From Bythopirellula polymerisocia (GTDB taxonomy: Bacteria > Planctomycetota > Planctomycetia > Pirellulales > Lacipirellulaceae), in contig NZ_SJPS01000002.1 of the NCBI RefSeq assembly GCF_007860015.1, forward strand, positions 310,898 to 374,897: a stretch of 64,000 bases of DNA, given 5' to 3'. The notes beneath the pieces were generated by a model. The model was not told the DNA's origin. It saw only the letters and a program-made list of their open reading frames with translations, and did not search any database. A program made the translations under genes and the position numbers. Shown piece after piece: positions 56,855 through 64,000 of this stretch. The first letter of the stretch is position 1; each line of letters starts with the position of its first letter.

Positions 56855-57913
56855 TCAGCCATCCACTGACCAACCATGTGCGTCACGCACGCTGATCATT
56901 GAAGCTAAGACGTTATTCCAAGTTGCAGGATTGAGCATGATCTCGTTTGGAAACATGCAGCCATCCCAGCATATGTGTTGGCAAGCTTTGGTGAGCTTAC
57001 CGGTTCTGTCGCGGAGCCAATAACCCGCCGCCTTCGGGATGTCCAACTTGCCACTGGGGTCATCCGGCAAACAGTGCCTGCCAGTCTTGTCATGCGAACC
57101 CGAACCGAAGACGGTCGCATCATTCTGGGCCACGTGAAAATCTATCGTCCAGGGCCGCAAGGCATCCGTTAATTCTTGGTACTTGGCATAAAACAGCTCG
57201 ATGTTCTGCCAATCATGGTCTGTTTCTAGGAGGGCATCCTCCGGGGCGTTGTGGCCTAAGAGATATAGGAGTGTATGGGCCATATCCGCCTGAAAGCCCA
57301 GGGTCTGTGGCCGGTCCACCATCTCGAGCAGTTCGACCATGCGCCGCCAGCTATGCATGCCCCCCCAGCAGATTTCCCCCTCCGCAGCGAGACGCTCCCC
57401 ATGTTTCTCTGCAATGTCACAGGCGCGCCGAAAAGTGTCGGCAATCTGGCGCTGATTGTTGTCCGGATCCTCGGTCCACAAACTAGGACTACTTGCCGAG
57501 TCAATCCTAATACAGCCATAAGGCCTGACGCCGAGTGATCTCAAATCAGCAGCAATCCGACAAGTTTTTTCCACTTGCTGCAAAAACTGGTCACGTTCAG
57601 CTTGTTCGCCCATGGCTGACCCACCACCGGTGGGAGGCCACACCGGAGCGACCAGTGTGCCGACCACCAATCCTCGCGCAGCGACCTTTTCAGCCAACGC
57701 CTGAATTTGTTCCTCACTTGAATCGATGTCAACATGAGGATCGAAAACGAATAGATCGATTCCATCGAAGCGAATACCGTCGACTTTTGCAGAAGCCGTT
57801 AGGTCGAGCAAGGTCTCTAGCTCTATCGGAGGTTCACCATCACCTCCTTTACCTACCAATCCAGGCCAAGCGGCATTGTGCAACTTTGGGTAAATGTGAG
57901 AAGAAGAGGTCAT
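56855..57913 (-). CDS. sugar phosphate isomerase/epimerase-like TIM-barrel protein
   Basis: A 352-residue protein of the xylose isomerase-like TIM-barrel family. Seen: [20 protein letters not shown] near the start, [17 protein letters not shown], and a metal-site-like set [31 protein letters not shown] and [15 protein letters not shown] with Glu, Asp and His ligands. The start is ATG at [10 protein letters not shown]; the frame is open 21 codons further, but those are read from an extragenic palindromic repeat. It may isomerise a keto-sugar made by the oxidoreductase next to it. Confidence 0.85.
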   Translation of the reverse strand: MTSSSHIYPKLHNAAWPGLVGKGGDGEPPIELETLLDLTASAKVDGIRFDGIDLFVFDPHVDIDSSEEQIQALAEKVAARGLVVGTLVAPVWPPTGGGSAMGEQAERDQFLQQVEKTCRIAADLRSLGVRPYGCIRIDSASSPSLWTEDPDNNQRQIADTFRRACDIAEKHGERLAAEGEICWGGMHSWRRMVELLEMVDRPQTLGFQADMAHTLLYLLGHNAPEDALLETDHDWQNIELFYAKYQELTDALRPWTIDFHVAQNDATVFGSGSHDKTGRHCLPDDPSGKLDIPKAAGYWLRDRTGKLTKACQHICWDGCMFPNEIMLNPATWNNVLASMISVRDAHGWSVDG

Positions 57914-57932
57914 TGTTACTACCAAAGGAATA

Positions 57933-58003
57933 GTCATTCCCGTGCAGGCGGGAAACCATATTCTGTGTCTCGGCAACTGGGTCCCCGCCTGCGCGGAGAT
58001 GAC
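57933..58003. repeat. extragenic palindromic repeat (CATTCCCG...CGGAGATGAC type)
   Basis: GTCATTCCCGTGCAGGCGGG at the left and its near-complement TCCCCGCCTGCGCGGAGATG at the right flank a short centre. This is a widespread bacterial dispersed palindrome. It lies between the TIM-barrel gene and the cupin gene. Confidence 0.85.
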
Positions 58004-58009
58004 GGTTCT

Positions 58010-59230
58010 TTACTCTACGGACAACACCGCATTCACTCCCGGACCAAAGTGTTTGAGCATCACAATGGGGTCGGTCTTGCTTGGATTGGTCAGCGTGACA
58101 CCCTCTTTGGCCGCATCGGCAGAAACAAAGTATTCGTCATGAGTCAGTTGCCCGAAGCGAATCAATGAAGGTGTTTCGATATCCCAGACCCCCAATTTGC
58201 CGTGCCCTTGCAGCACGATGAGACCATAGGCACCTGCATCCTTGATCGTTGCCTGGCGACCTGGAAGGATCGTTAATTCCTTCGCGCTGTACGCCTCGCT
58301 ACGGTAGCAGATCCATTTTTCCTGATAGCCTTCGTCCTGCATCTGAGCCAAATCAGCCACCGGAATTGGAGCCATAAAATGATTGGCCTTGAAATTCGGA
58401 TCTACGTTCATTTCCCAATCGATCACCTCGACCAGGTAATCAAAGTTCCCGACTTGATCCTTGGGAGTATCCTTCCAGAGCAATTCCTCGGGGATGACCT
58501 TGTCGTGAGAAACCGACTCGTACATCGCAAACACATCCGATGCCTTTTGCGGTTCGTAGGTACAGAGGCTCCCCGGGGCGTGTAGTATGCCGGGGGGCAC
58601 ATCCCAGCCCGTACCTGGCGTGAGGCAGTGTGCAGCCGACAAGTCGGTGATTCGATTGGCTCCCTTGGAAAAGTTGACCAAAGTTTCGCGGACCTGAGCT
58701 TTAGTGACACCCGGTTGCAATCCAAAAAAGGTGTACGGGAAATCTCCGCCGTGATTGTTTACCTGGGGTGGGAAGTAATACGCCTCGGGTTTTCCTTTGG
58801 CGTTAACTCGCGCTGCATATTCGTCGTTATGATGGATATGAAAGGGGAGAGCCCCCTGATTGTCGAAAAACTTGGAATACATCGGCCAGCATTGATGGTC
58901 CCTCCACAAATCCTCTCCAATTAGTTTTCCTTTGAGTTCCGACACGGCATCTCGAAGGACAATCAACTCCGTCTTGCCGCTATCCTCAACAACGATATTG
59001 CTGAGGCCCTCGTTCTTGCTTGTGAGGGGGCCATTGTCCGCTGGAGTGGTCGAGGAGAACCACCGTTCATCTATGCCACCCCGATTCGCGCCGAGTGCAT
59101 AATAGTCGTCCGGATGAAGCTTGATTCTCCTGCCCGGAACGCAAAACGAACGGGGAACCCAAGTGGGGGTCAGCCGTACGACTCCTTGCCCCTGGTCCAA
59201 TGCCTTATTTGCTAAGCCCTCAGTACTCAT
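58010..59230 (-). CDS. cupin-type protein resembling class I phosphomannose isomerase
   Basis: A 406-residue protein. LPFHIHHNDEYAARV supplies the metal-binding His and Glu of a cupin barrel, and HCLTPGTGWDVPPGILHAPG is a second cupin strand. The overall plan resembles mannose-6-phosphate isomerases of the planctomycete type, with a split cupin. It stands next to sugar genes and diverges from the PAS-AraC regulator, which may control it. The reaction is not certain. Confidence 0.75.
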   Translation of the reverse strand: MSTEGLANKALDQGQGVVRLTPTWVPRSFCVPGRRIKLHPDDYYALGANRGGIDERWFSSTTPADNGPLTSKNEGLSNIVVEDSGKTELIVLRDAVSELKGKLIGEDLWRDHQCWPMYSKFFDNQGALPFHIHHNDEYAARVNAKGKPEAYYFPPQVNNHGGDFPYTFFGLQPGVTKAQVRETLVNFSKGANRITDLSAAHCLTPGTGWDVPPGILHAPGSLCTYEPQKASDVFAMYESVSHDKVIPEELLWKDTPKDQVGNFDYLVEVIDWEMNVDPNFKANHFMAPIPVADLAQMQDEGYQEKWICYRSEAYSAKELTILPGRQATIKDAGAYGLIVLQGHGKLGVWDIETPSLIRFGQLTHDEYFVSADAAKEGVTLTNPSKTDPIVMLKHFGPGVNAVLSVE

Positions 59231-59430
59231 AGCAACTTAACCTTTACTGAAAAGAGGAAACTTCTATTTCCAAAGTGTGTAGCGAGCCATTCCACTTTAA
59301 GTGAAATGAGATCCGCCCAACACCTCATGGATAATCGAATCATCAAGAAGAGCTTTTGTCATGCCATTATTTAGAAAAGGTGCTTCTCGAATCAATGTAT
59401 AATGCTGCCATGTTATGGTACAATTAGCGC
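59231..59430. promoter_or_regulatory. divergent promoter region of the cupin and AraC genes
   Basis: Two -10-like hexamers lie on the plus strand: TATAAT at 59398-59403 and TACAAT at 59419-59424, the second only six bases before the ATG of the regulator. No clear ribosome site precedes that ATG, so a leaderless transcript is possible. The -35 boxes are weak. Confidence 0.4.
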
Positions 59431-60210
59431 ATGCGAACGACCACTCCCCTCCACCCAGAGTCGCAAAACGAGTTCTTTTCACATCTTGAGAGCCCTGGGT
59501 CTCTCATGGCATTACTAGATCATCTTCCTGCGATTTACTTTTTCGCCAAGGATCATCAGGGCTGTTTCATGCACGTCAATCGGGCACTGCTCGACGTACT
59601 AGGACTCTCAGAAGAGACAGATGTGATCGGAAAAACCGATTATGATTTCTTCTCGCTTGAAGTCGCTGATCGCTATCGCCATCAAGATCAACAAGTGATG
59701 ACCTCCGGTCGGCCGCTTACAAACCATGTCTGTGGCGTTCCCGACGCGTCGGGCATATTGCGATGGTACGTTGAAACCAAGATCCCTCTCTACGACCGAC
59801 AGAACCGGCCCATTGGAGTGGCAGGGATCATGCACGACCTTGAGAAGGCAGGCGCAACGCTTGCTCCCTATCAGCGCCTCAGCCAAGCCATCACGCACAT
59901 CAGCAATCACTTTGCAGAAAAAATCACCCTTGATTCCCTCGCCTCTCTGGTGCATCTTTCGGTAAGCCAGTTCAATCGAACCTTCAAGCAGTTGTTCAAA
60001 ATTACCCCGGCTCAATACATCAATCGAGTCCGCATCAATGCCGCCTGTTCACAACTGAGATCGACTTCGGATAGTATAGAAACCATTGCCAGCCGCACGG
60101 GCTTTTGCGATGCCAGCCATTTTGTACGACAGTTTAAGAAAGTCATGAACCTCACTCCCAAGACATACCGGGAACAATGGGTAAGCACTATTGCTGCCAC
60201 CAGCGAATGA
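59431..60210 (+). CDS. PAS-domain AraC-family transcriptional regulator
   Basis: A 259-residue regulator. Residues about 25-140 form a PAS domain (LLDHLPAIYFFAKDHQGCFMHVN, IGKTDYDFF, then WYVETKIPLYDRQNRPIGVAGIMHD). Residues about 155-250 are an AraC-type double helix-turn-helix (ITLDSLASLVHLSVSQFNRTFKQLF and IASRTGFCDASHFVRQFKKVMNLTPKTYR). It lies between the cupin and epimerase genes of the sugar cluster and probably activates them in response to a small ligand; the ligand is unknown. Confidence 0.92.
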   Translation: MRTTTPLHPESQNEFFSHLESPGSLMALLDHLPAIYFFAKDHQGCFMHVNRALLDVLGLSEETDVIGKTDYDFFSLEVADRYRHQDQQVMTSGRPLTNHVCGVPDASGILRWYVETKIPLYDRQNRPIGVAGIMHDLEKAGATLAPYQRLSQAITHISNHFAEKITLDSLASLVHLSVSQFNRTFKQLFKITPAQYINRVRINAACSQLRSTSDSIETIASRTGFCDASHFVRQFKKVMNLTPKTYREQWVSTIAATSE

Positions 60211-60309
60211 GTCTCAAAGAAGTCACAGACATGAGAATAGAGACAATCCATTTGGTATGACCTCTAGTCCGACTAACTTTTTCTTTCAACACCTCATGGG
60301 GCTGTCGCC

Positions 60310-61413
60310 ATGCATGTCAAATCCTGGACGCTCACCGATGTTTCTCGCAACCTACGCGAAAGTTCATTTTCTGTCAGTGCTGCCGAAGTAGCGTCCGCAA
60401 AAGGGAGTTGGAAAATCTCTCAACGAACGCTCCGTGGTGGCCTACAGGAAGGGGTCGATCTCGTCGAAATCGACAACGGACTCATGCGAATCCTTGTCCT
60501 TCCCACCCGCGGTATGGGCATCTGGCGGGCTGAGATAGGCGAACACACCCTCGGTTGGCGTTCCCCGGTGCGCGGACCCGTGCATCCGATGTTTGTGCCG
60601 ATAACCGAACATAGCGGTCTCGGTTGGCTAGAGGGATTTGATGAATTTATCGTGCGTTGTGGACTTGAAAGCAATGGCGCACCTGAATTCGACGAACAGG
60701 GGCGACTTAAGTATCCCTTGCATGGTCGCATTGCCAATCGACCGGCCAGCTTTGTTGATGTCACTGTCGATGAAGCGGCCGGCACGATCACGCTGCGGGG
60801 CGTCGTCGAGGAAACCCGTTTTCATTTCCAAAAGCTGCGACTCACGGCGACGCTAACCACGGCATTCAATTCCACATCATTTACCATCTCGGACGAAGTC
60901 GAGAATTTCGGCGGCACTCCTGCCCAGATGCAGATGCTTTACCATATTAACGTGGGTGAACCGCTGCTCGTGCCAGGGTCGCAATTTGTTGCGGCTGTCG
61001 AATCCATCGAAACCCTTACCGCGGAACCACCTGCTGAAGGCTGGGAAACGACGGGCCCTGCAGTAGCGGGCTCGCCCGAAGAATGTTACTTGATGAGGTT
61101 ACGAGCCAACGAATTGGGTCGGACTCAGGTGTTGGTCAAAAATGCGGATGGCACGGCAGGCACGGCTTTGGAATTCAGCACCAATCAATTGCCCTGTTTC
61201 ACGCTGTGGAAAAATATGGTCGCCAGCGCCGATGGTTATGTCACCGGCATCGAGCCGGGGACCAATTTCCCCAAACAGCACTCCACTGAAGTCGAAGCAG
61301 GCCACGTGGTTCACTTAGAACCCGGCAAATCTTGGAACGCAGAATACACACTCAACTGGCTGACCAGCGTTAGCGAAGTCTCTGCTACTGAGCAAGTCAT
61401 TCGATGCCTATAG
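60310..61413 (+). CDS. DUF4432 family aldose 1-epimerase-like protein
   Basis: A 367-residue protein of the galactose mutarotase superfamily. Seen: GVDLVEIDNGLMRILVLPTRGMGIW, PLHGRIANRPAS and LYHINVGEPLLVPG with the acidic and His residues expected, and CFTLWKNMVASADGYVTGIEPGTNFP. No signal peptide is visible. It follows the regulator on the same strand and fits the sugar cluster. Relatives interconvert anomers of sugars or their oxidation products; the substrate here is unknown. Confidence 0.88.
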   Translation: MHVKSWTLTDVSRNLRESSFSVSAAEVASAKGSWKISQRTLRGGLQEGVDLVEIDNGLMRILVLPTRGMGIWRAEIGEHTLGWRSPVRGPVHPMFVPITEHSGLGWLEGFDEFIVRCGLESNGAPEFDEQGRLKYPLHGRIANRPASFVDVTVDEAAGTITLRGVVEETRFHFQKLRLTATLTTAFNSTSFTISDEVENFGGTPAQMQMLYHINVGEPLLVPGSQFVAAVESIETLTAEPPAEGWETTGPAVAGSPEECYLMRLRANELGRTQVLVKNADGTAGTALEFSTNQLPCFTLWKNMVASADGYVTGIEPGTNFPKQHSTEVEAGHVVHLEPGKSWNAEYTLNWLTSVSEVSATEQVIRCL

Positions 61414-61478
61414 CTGCGACGCGTCTACCTTTTATGTCGCTCTGTGCTTAGCAATCAGGCAACACGTTTTTTCCTTGC

Positions 61479-63347
61479 CTAATCATCCGCCGACGTCGTT
61501 TCAGGAACTTGAATCAAAGTGACCGATTGTTTGAGATAGGTTCTAGGCATAGGGCCTTCCGTTACGGTCGTCAGGTTTGCGTCATAGAAATCAAATTCCT
61601 CGACCACGCTGGCTACACTAGGCAAGAGTGCAATCAGTTCTGCGACGGGCTTGAGTTGGTCTGTATCCGCGTTGGCGTTCGCTGCTGCCATACCAATAAA
61701 CATCGGTGCGATGCCTCCAACCTTGCGAATGATGTCAGCCCCCTGGTGGATGCTCGCATTGAGGTCCGTGTAGGAAAGCGATTGCACAGCCTCCTGGAGA
61801 GGAAGGTGGAATCTGGCAATATGCTCGTTGCTGCCGATTCTCTCTGCCGTGCCGGCGCGGGCAGCCAGAACACGCTCGATAGAACTCGCGTTCGAACCGA
61901 CCATGAGCCAACCTTCATGAAATCCTATGACTGGCTTCAGATTAAAAGCCTGGAGGATTGAGGCATTGATTGTTTCGAATCCTTCGAGACCCTCAGTTTC
62001 CACCAAGGCCAACTTCTGAGACTCCATGGCTGGAATCTGGCCGAGTTTATCAACCAACCGATGTAGCAACTCTCGGATGCGATCAGGATTGGTACAGCGG
62101 ATGGCAGAGAAATTCTCTTGCCCCCCCTCTTTGTTGGGAAGCGTCACTGACACACTCTCACCACTAAAGGATTGAAATAAATCCTTATCCAGATGCAGAT
62201 CAATCTTGTCCTGCACCTCTTGAAACTTTTGGAGTGCCTCGTGAGTTTCTGGAAATTGGGTGTGCAGAATTCCCATGAGCTGCTCGTAGGCAGGATGCAG
62301 CCGCACACCTGAAGACAGCGAATAACCAGCCGCATCAGCGGGAATCCAACTCTGCCAATCTTCGAAAGGCTTACCTCCAAGGGCAAGCTTGCCAAGCAGC
62401 GTATTCTCAGCACCCTCTGGATAGCGACCGAGGGCAATCGTGCGATTCTCATGTCCGTCGGTGGTCTCCACTGCGATCTCATAGTCGAGAATTGATATCT
62501 CATCCATGACCAAATTGAATATCTGTTTGAATCGTTCGAGTTTTTCTCCGTTGCCCTTGGCGCCAGCCTGTTGTTTGACGAAATCGCCAAGGCCACGCAA
62601 TTGTTTAAACAGCTGCTGACCATCAAAAAACGTCAAACTGTCTTCCGGAGTGGGTAAATGCTTGAGTGCCTCGATGAGACGTGGGTCATCAAACTTCGAG
62701 ACCGTGGTTTCGTCTTTCAGTGCAGCCAAAGCGTTAGTCAACAAGGCTTCAGTGGTCGAGAAGAAGACGATGTCGTCGATGCGGGCAAATGAAGGCTGGA
62801 AATGAATTTCAGCGGGCAGTCCCAGGACGGTGATTTGCGTGTCGCCAAATTGCGAAGTGACCAAGGGAACTTTGCCCTCACTGTATTTCTCTACGAGGCC
62901 TAGCAGGTTCTTGAAACTTGTCTCGAGCTTCTCGGCGCTTCCCAGGGGAATCCGCATGGCAACTACAGTTTGATTTGAAGGAAACTGCATGATCTGAGCC
63001 ACGACCACTTCCTCACATACCCAGTCGGTTTCATTCAACACGGGCTCCAGGGCTGCGCGGAATTCATCAATCACATCCTGAGCCTTGGTAAGATCTTCTT
63101 CAGACATCCGCGAGGTGATGATCTCTAGCAATCGCTCATCCAACTTCTCTGCTTTGAACTTGTTCCAGACGTTGGCAAAGAGTGGTTGCTGGTAATCTCG
63201 TTCGGGATTGTGTTTGGCATAGACAGCCAGATGGGCATCCTGAGGCGCAATGCGGTGTAGGTCTACCTCAACGGCCGTTTGTTGAGCATAAGCCCACGGT
63301 GCAACGATCAGGAACGACAATGCTAATGTCAGAGTCAATGCTTTCAT
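61479..63347 (-). CDS. secreted protein of unknown function, DUF3352-like
   Basis: A 622-residue exported protein: signal peptide LTLTLALSFLIVAPWAYAQQ, no other membrane helix. The repeated pattern of strands and helices with DAHLAVYAKHNPERDY and FEGWLMVGSN-like segments (FHEGWLMVGSNASSIERVL) resembles planctomycete DUF3352-type proteins of unknown role. It converges with the epimerase gene. Nothing suggests a catalytic site. Confidence 0.65.
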   Translation of the reverse strand: MKALTLTLALSFLIVAPWAYAQQTAVEVDLHRIAPQDAHLAVYAKHNPERDYQQPLFANVWNKFKAEKLDERLLEIITSRMSEEDLTKAQDVIDEFRAALEPVLNETDWVCEEVVVAQIMQFPSNQTVVAMRIPLGSAEKLETSFKNLLGLVEKYSEGKVPLVTSQFGDTQITVLGLPAEIHFQPSFARIDDIVFFSTTEALLTNALAALKDETTVSKFDDPRLIEALKHLPTPEDSLTFFDGQQLFKQLRGLGDFVKQQAGAKGNGEKLERFKQIFNLVMDEISILDYEIAVETTDGHENRTIALGRYPEGAENTLLGKLALGGKPFEDWQSWIPADAAGYSLSSGVRLHPAYEQLMGILHTQFPETHEALQKFQEVQDKIDLHLDKDLFQSFSGESVSVTLPNKEGGQENFSAIRCTNPDRIRELLHRLVDKLGQIPAMESQKLALVETEGLEGFETINASILQAFNLKPVIGFHEGWLMVGSNASSIERVLAARAGTAERIGSNEHIARFHLPLQEAVQSLSYTDLNASIHQGADIIRKVGGIAPMFIGMAAANANADTDQLKPVAELIALLPSVASVVEEFDFYDANLTTVTEGPMPRTYLKQSVTLIQVPETTSADD

Positions 63348-63639
63348 CTAATAGACCTCCATTACAGGTTGAGATTTAAGTCTGTGGGATGACCCTCTCT
63401 GTGTATTCTCAAGCACTCGTCGGAGAATTGCCACCAGGTAGTGATCGAGATCACAGTTGGAATTCGCAGCGGAGTAGCCAAGATTGCCTAGAATCTGGAA
63501 AAAGTCTGTTTTTTCCTCCGAGTCCGGCCGATAAATCGATAGCCCACTGCAGAGTAGACATCAGCTTGAGTTTCGCCCCATGGCATGAAAGCGTGCTGGC
63601 GACTTTTCTTTTGCCTTTTGGTCTGCGAGGTCGAGCTTC
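63348..63639. other. 292-bp divergent intergenic region
   Basis: It separates the secreted orphan (-) from the NDH-2 fragment (+). I see no convincing promoter pair, and the short open frames here have no ribosome sites. Confidence 0.4.
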
Positions 63640-64000
63640 ATGCCCGGGGTGCACAAACGCATCGTTATTGTCGGTGGTGGATTTGTTGGTGTCTATGTAG
63701 CCAAGTATCTTTGCGGGCATTGCGGCGAGCTCGGCTCAATGACATCGAAGTCGCTCTCGTGAGCAGGGAGAACTATCTCGCCTTTAAACCCCTCTTGCCG
63801 GAAGTCATCGGTGGCACGGTGCAAATGTTGCCTAAGATCAGTCCGATTCGCCGCATCGTACCCGAAGCCGCTCTACGTGTTCGAGCTGTGCAAGCGAAAG
63901 ATTTAGCAGGGGGATCGCTCGCTCTGGAACCCGGTTACATACCGCGGATTCACCACCTGAAGTTCGATCACCTTGTCTTGGCAGGTGAAAGCAATCCCCA
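63640..64000 (+). pseudogene. ndh: NDH-2-like FAD-dependent NADH dehydrogenase, frameshifted and partial
   Basis: The start MPGVHKRIVIVGGGFVGVYV is a normal dinucleotide-binding N-terminus of type II NADH dehydrogenase. The frame stops at 63760-63762 after 40 codons. In the neighbouring frame the protein continues without a break to the window end: RLNDIEVALVSRENYLAFKP, then LLPEVIGGT and IPRIHHLKFDHLVLAGESNP. A single missing base near 63710-63714 would restore the reading. Either the gene is a pseudogene or the base is a sequence error. The remainder lies beyond the window. Confidence 0.75.

Noticed and set aside
57914..57976. A 21-codon N-terminal extension of the TIM-barrel gene
   Set aside because: It is read from a dispersed palindromic repeat; the ATG at 57913 gives a normal family start.
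63389..63700. A 103-codon open frame before the NDH-2 fragment
   Set aside because: It overlaps the NDH-2 start in another frame, has no ribosome site, and its composition does not look like a real protein.

Overview
The window looks like chromosomal DNA of a planctomycete, most likely of the Pirellulales. This rests on gene content: a paired DUF1592-type cytochrome protein and Tat-exported DUF1552 protein, a DUF1080/beta-propeller/cytochrome c fusion, two PEP-CTERM proteins (one with a dockerin), very large type II secretion-like pseudopilins, a FecR-like N-terminal domain and many secreted orphan proteins. No database search was run; family names come from motifs read in the translations.

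Layout. 0-9.4 kb is an operon of pseudopilin-like proteins on the + strand, ending in a giant GspK-like protein. 9.7-17.6 kb holds a PEP-CTERM/dockerin repeat protein, a TlpA-like thioredoxin, a transglutaminase-like protein, a Cys-rich lipoprotein, an alpha/beta hydrolase, a class IV aminotransferase and a SpoU methyltransferase. 17.6-21.7 kb is a peptide ABC importer (binding protein and two permeases, no ATPases). A 719-bp gene-free stretch full of inverted repeats follows. 22.4-39.3 kb is mostly housekeeping: RdgB, SppA, a creatininase-family hydrolase, SerS, an M20 peptidase, ClpS, RpoD, DnaG, SmpB, SlyD, an RRM protein and a DUF374 acyltransferase. 39.6-45.5 kb has membrane and coiled-coil proteins, a methyltransferase, a Cys-repeat protein and ferritin. 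A tRNA-Leu(GAG) lies at 45.7 kb. 46-49.5 kb is the DUF1592/DUF1552 pair, followed by gyrA. 52.4-61.4 kb looks like a carbohydrate-utilisation cluster (DUF1080/cytochrome protein, Gfo/Idh/MocA oxidoreductase, TIM-barrel isomerase, cupin, PAS-AraC regulator, DUF4432 epimerase). The window ends in a secreted orphan and a frameshifted NDH-2 fragment.

The most unusual signals are non-coding. First, short 7-bp repeat arrays, often arranged as two complementary arms around a unique spacer, occur at nine places between 0.4 and 12.6 kb and were not seen elsewhere. Three of them are translated inside the leader peptides of the pseudopilins, just before the predicted cleavage site. Second, a roughly 160-bp dispersed repeat occurs in opposite orientations at 11.8 and 21.7 kb, with an identical 27-nt core. 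Third, several long hairpins cluster in the 21.7-22.4 kb gap, and a perfect 19-bp stem lies between the tRNA and ferritin.
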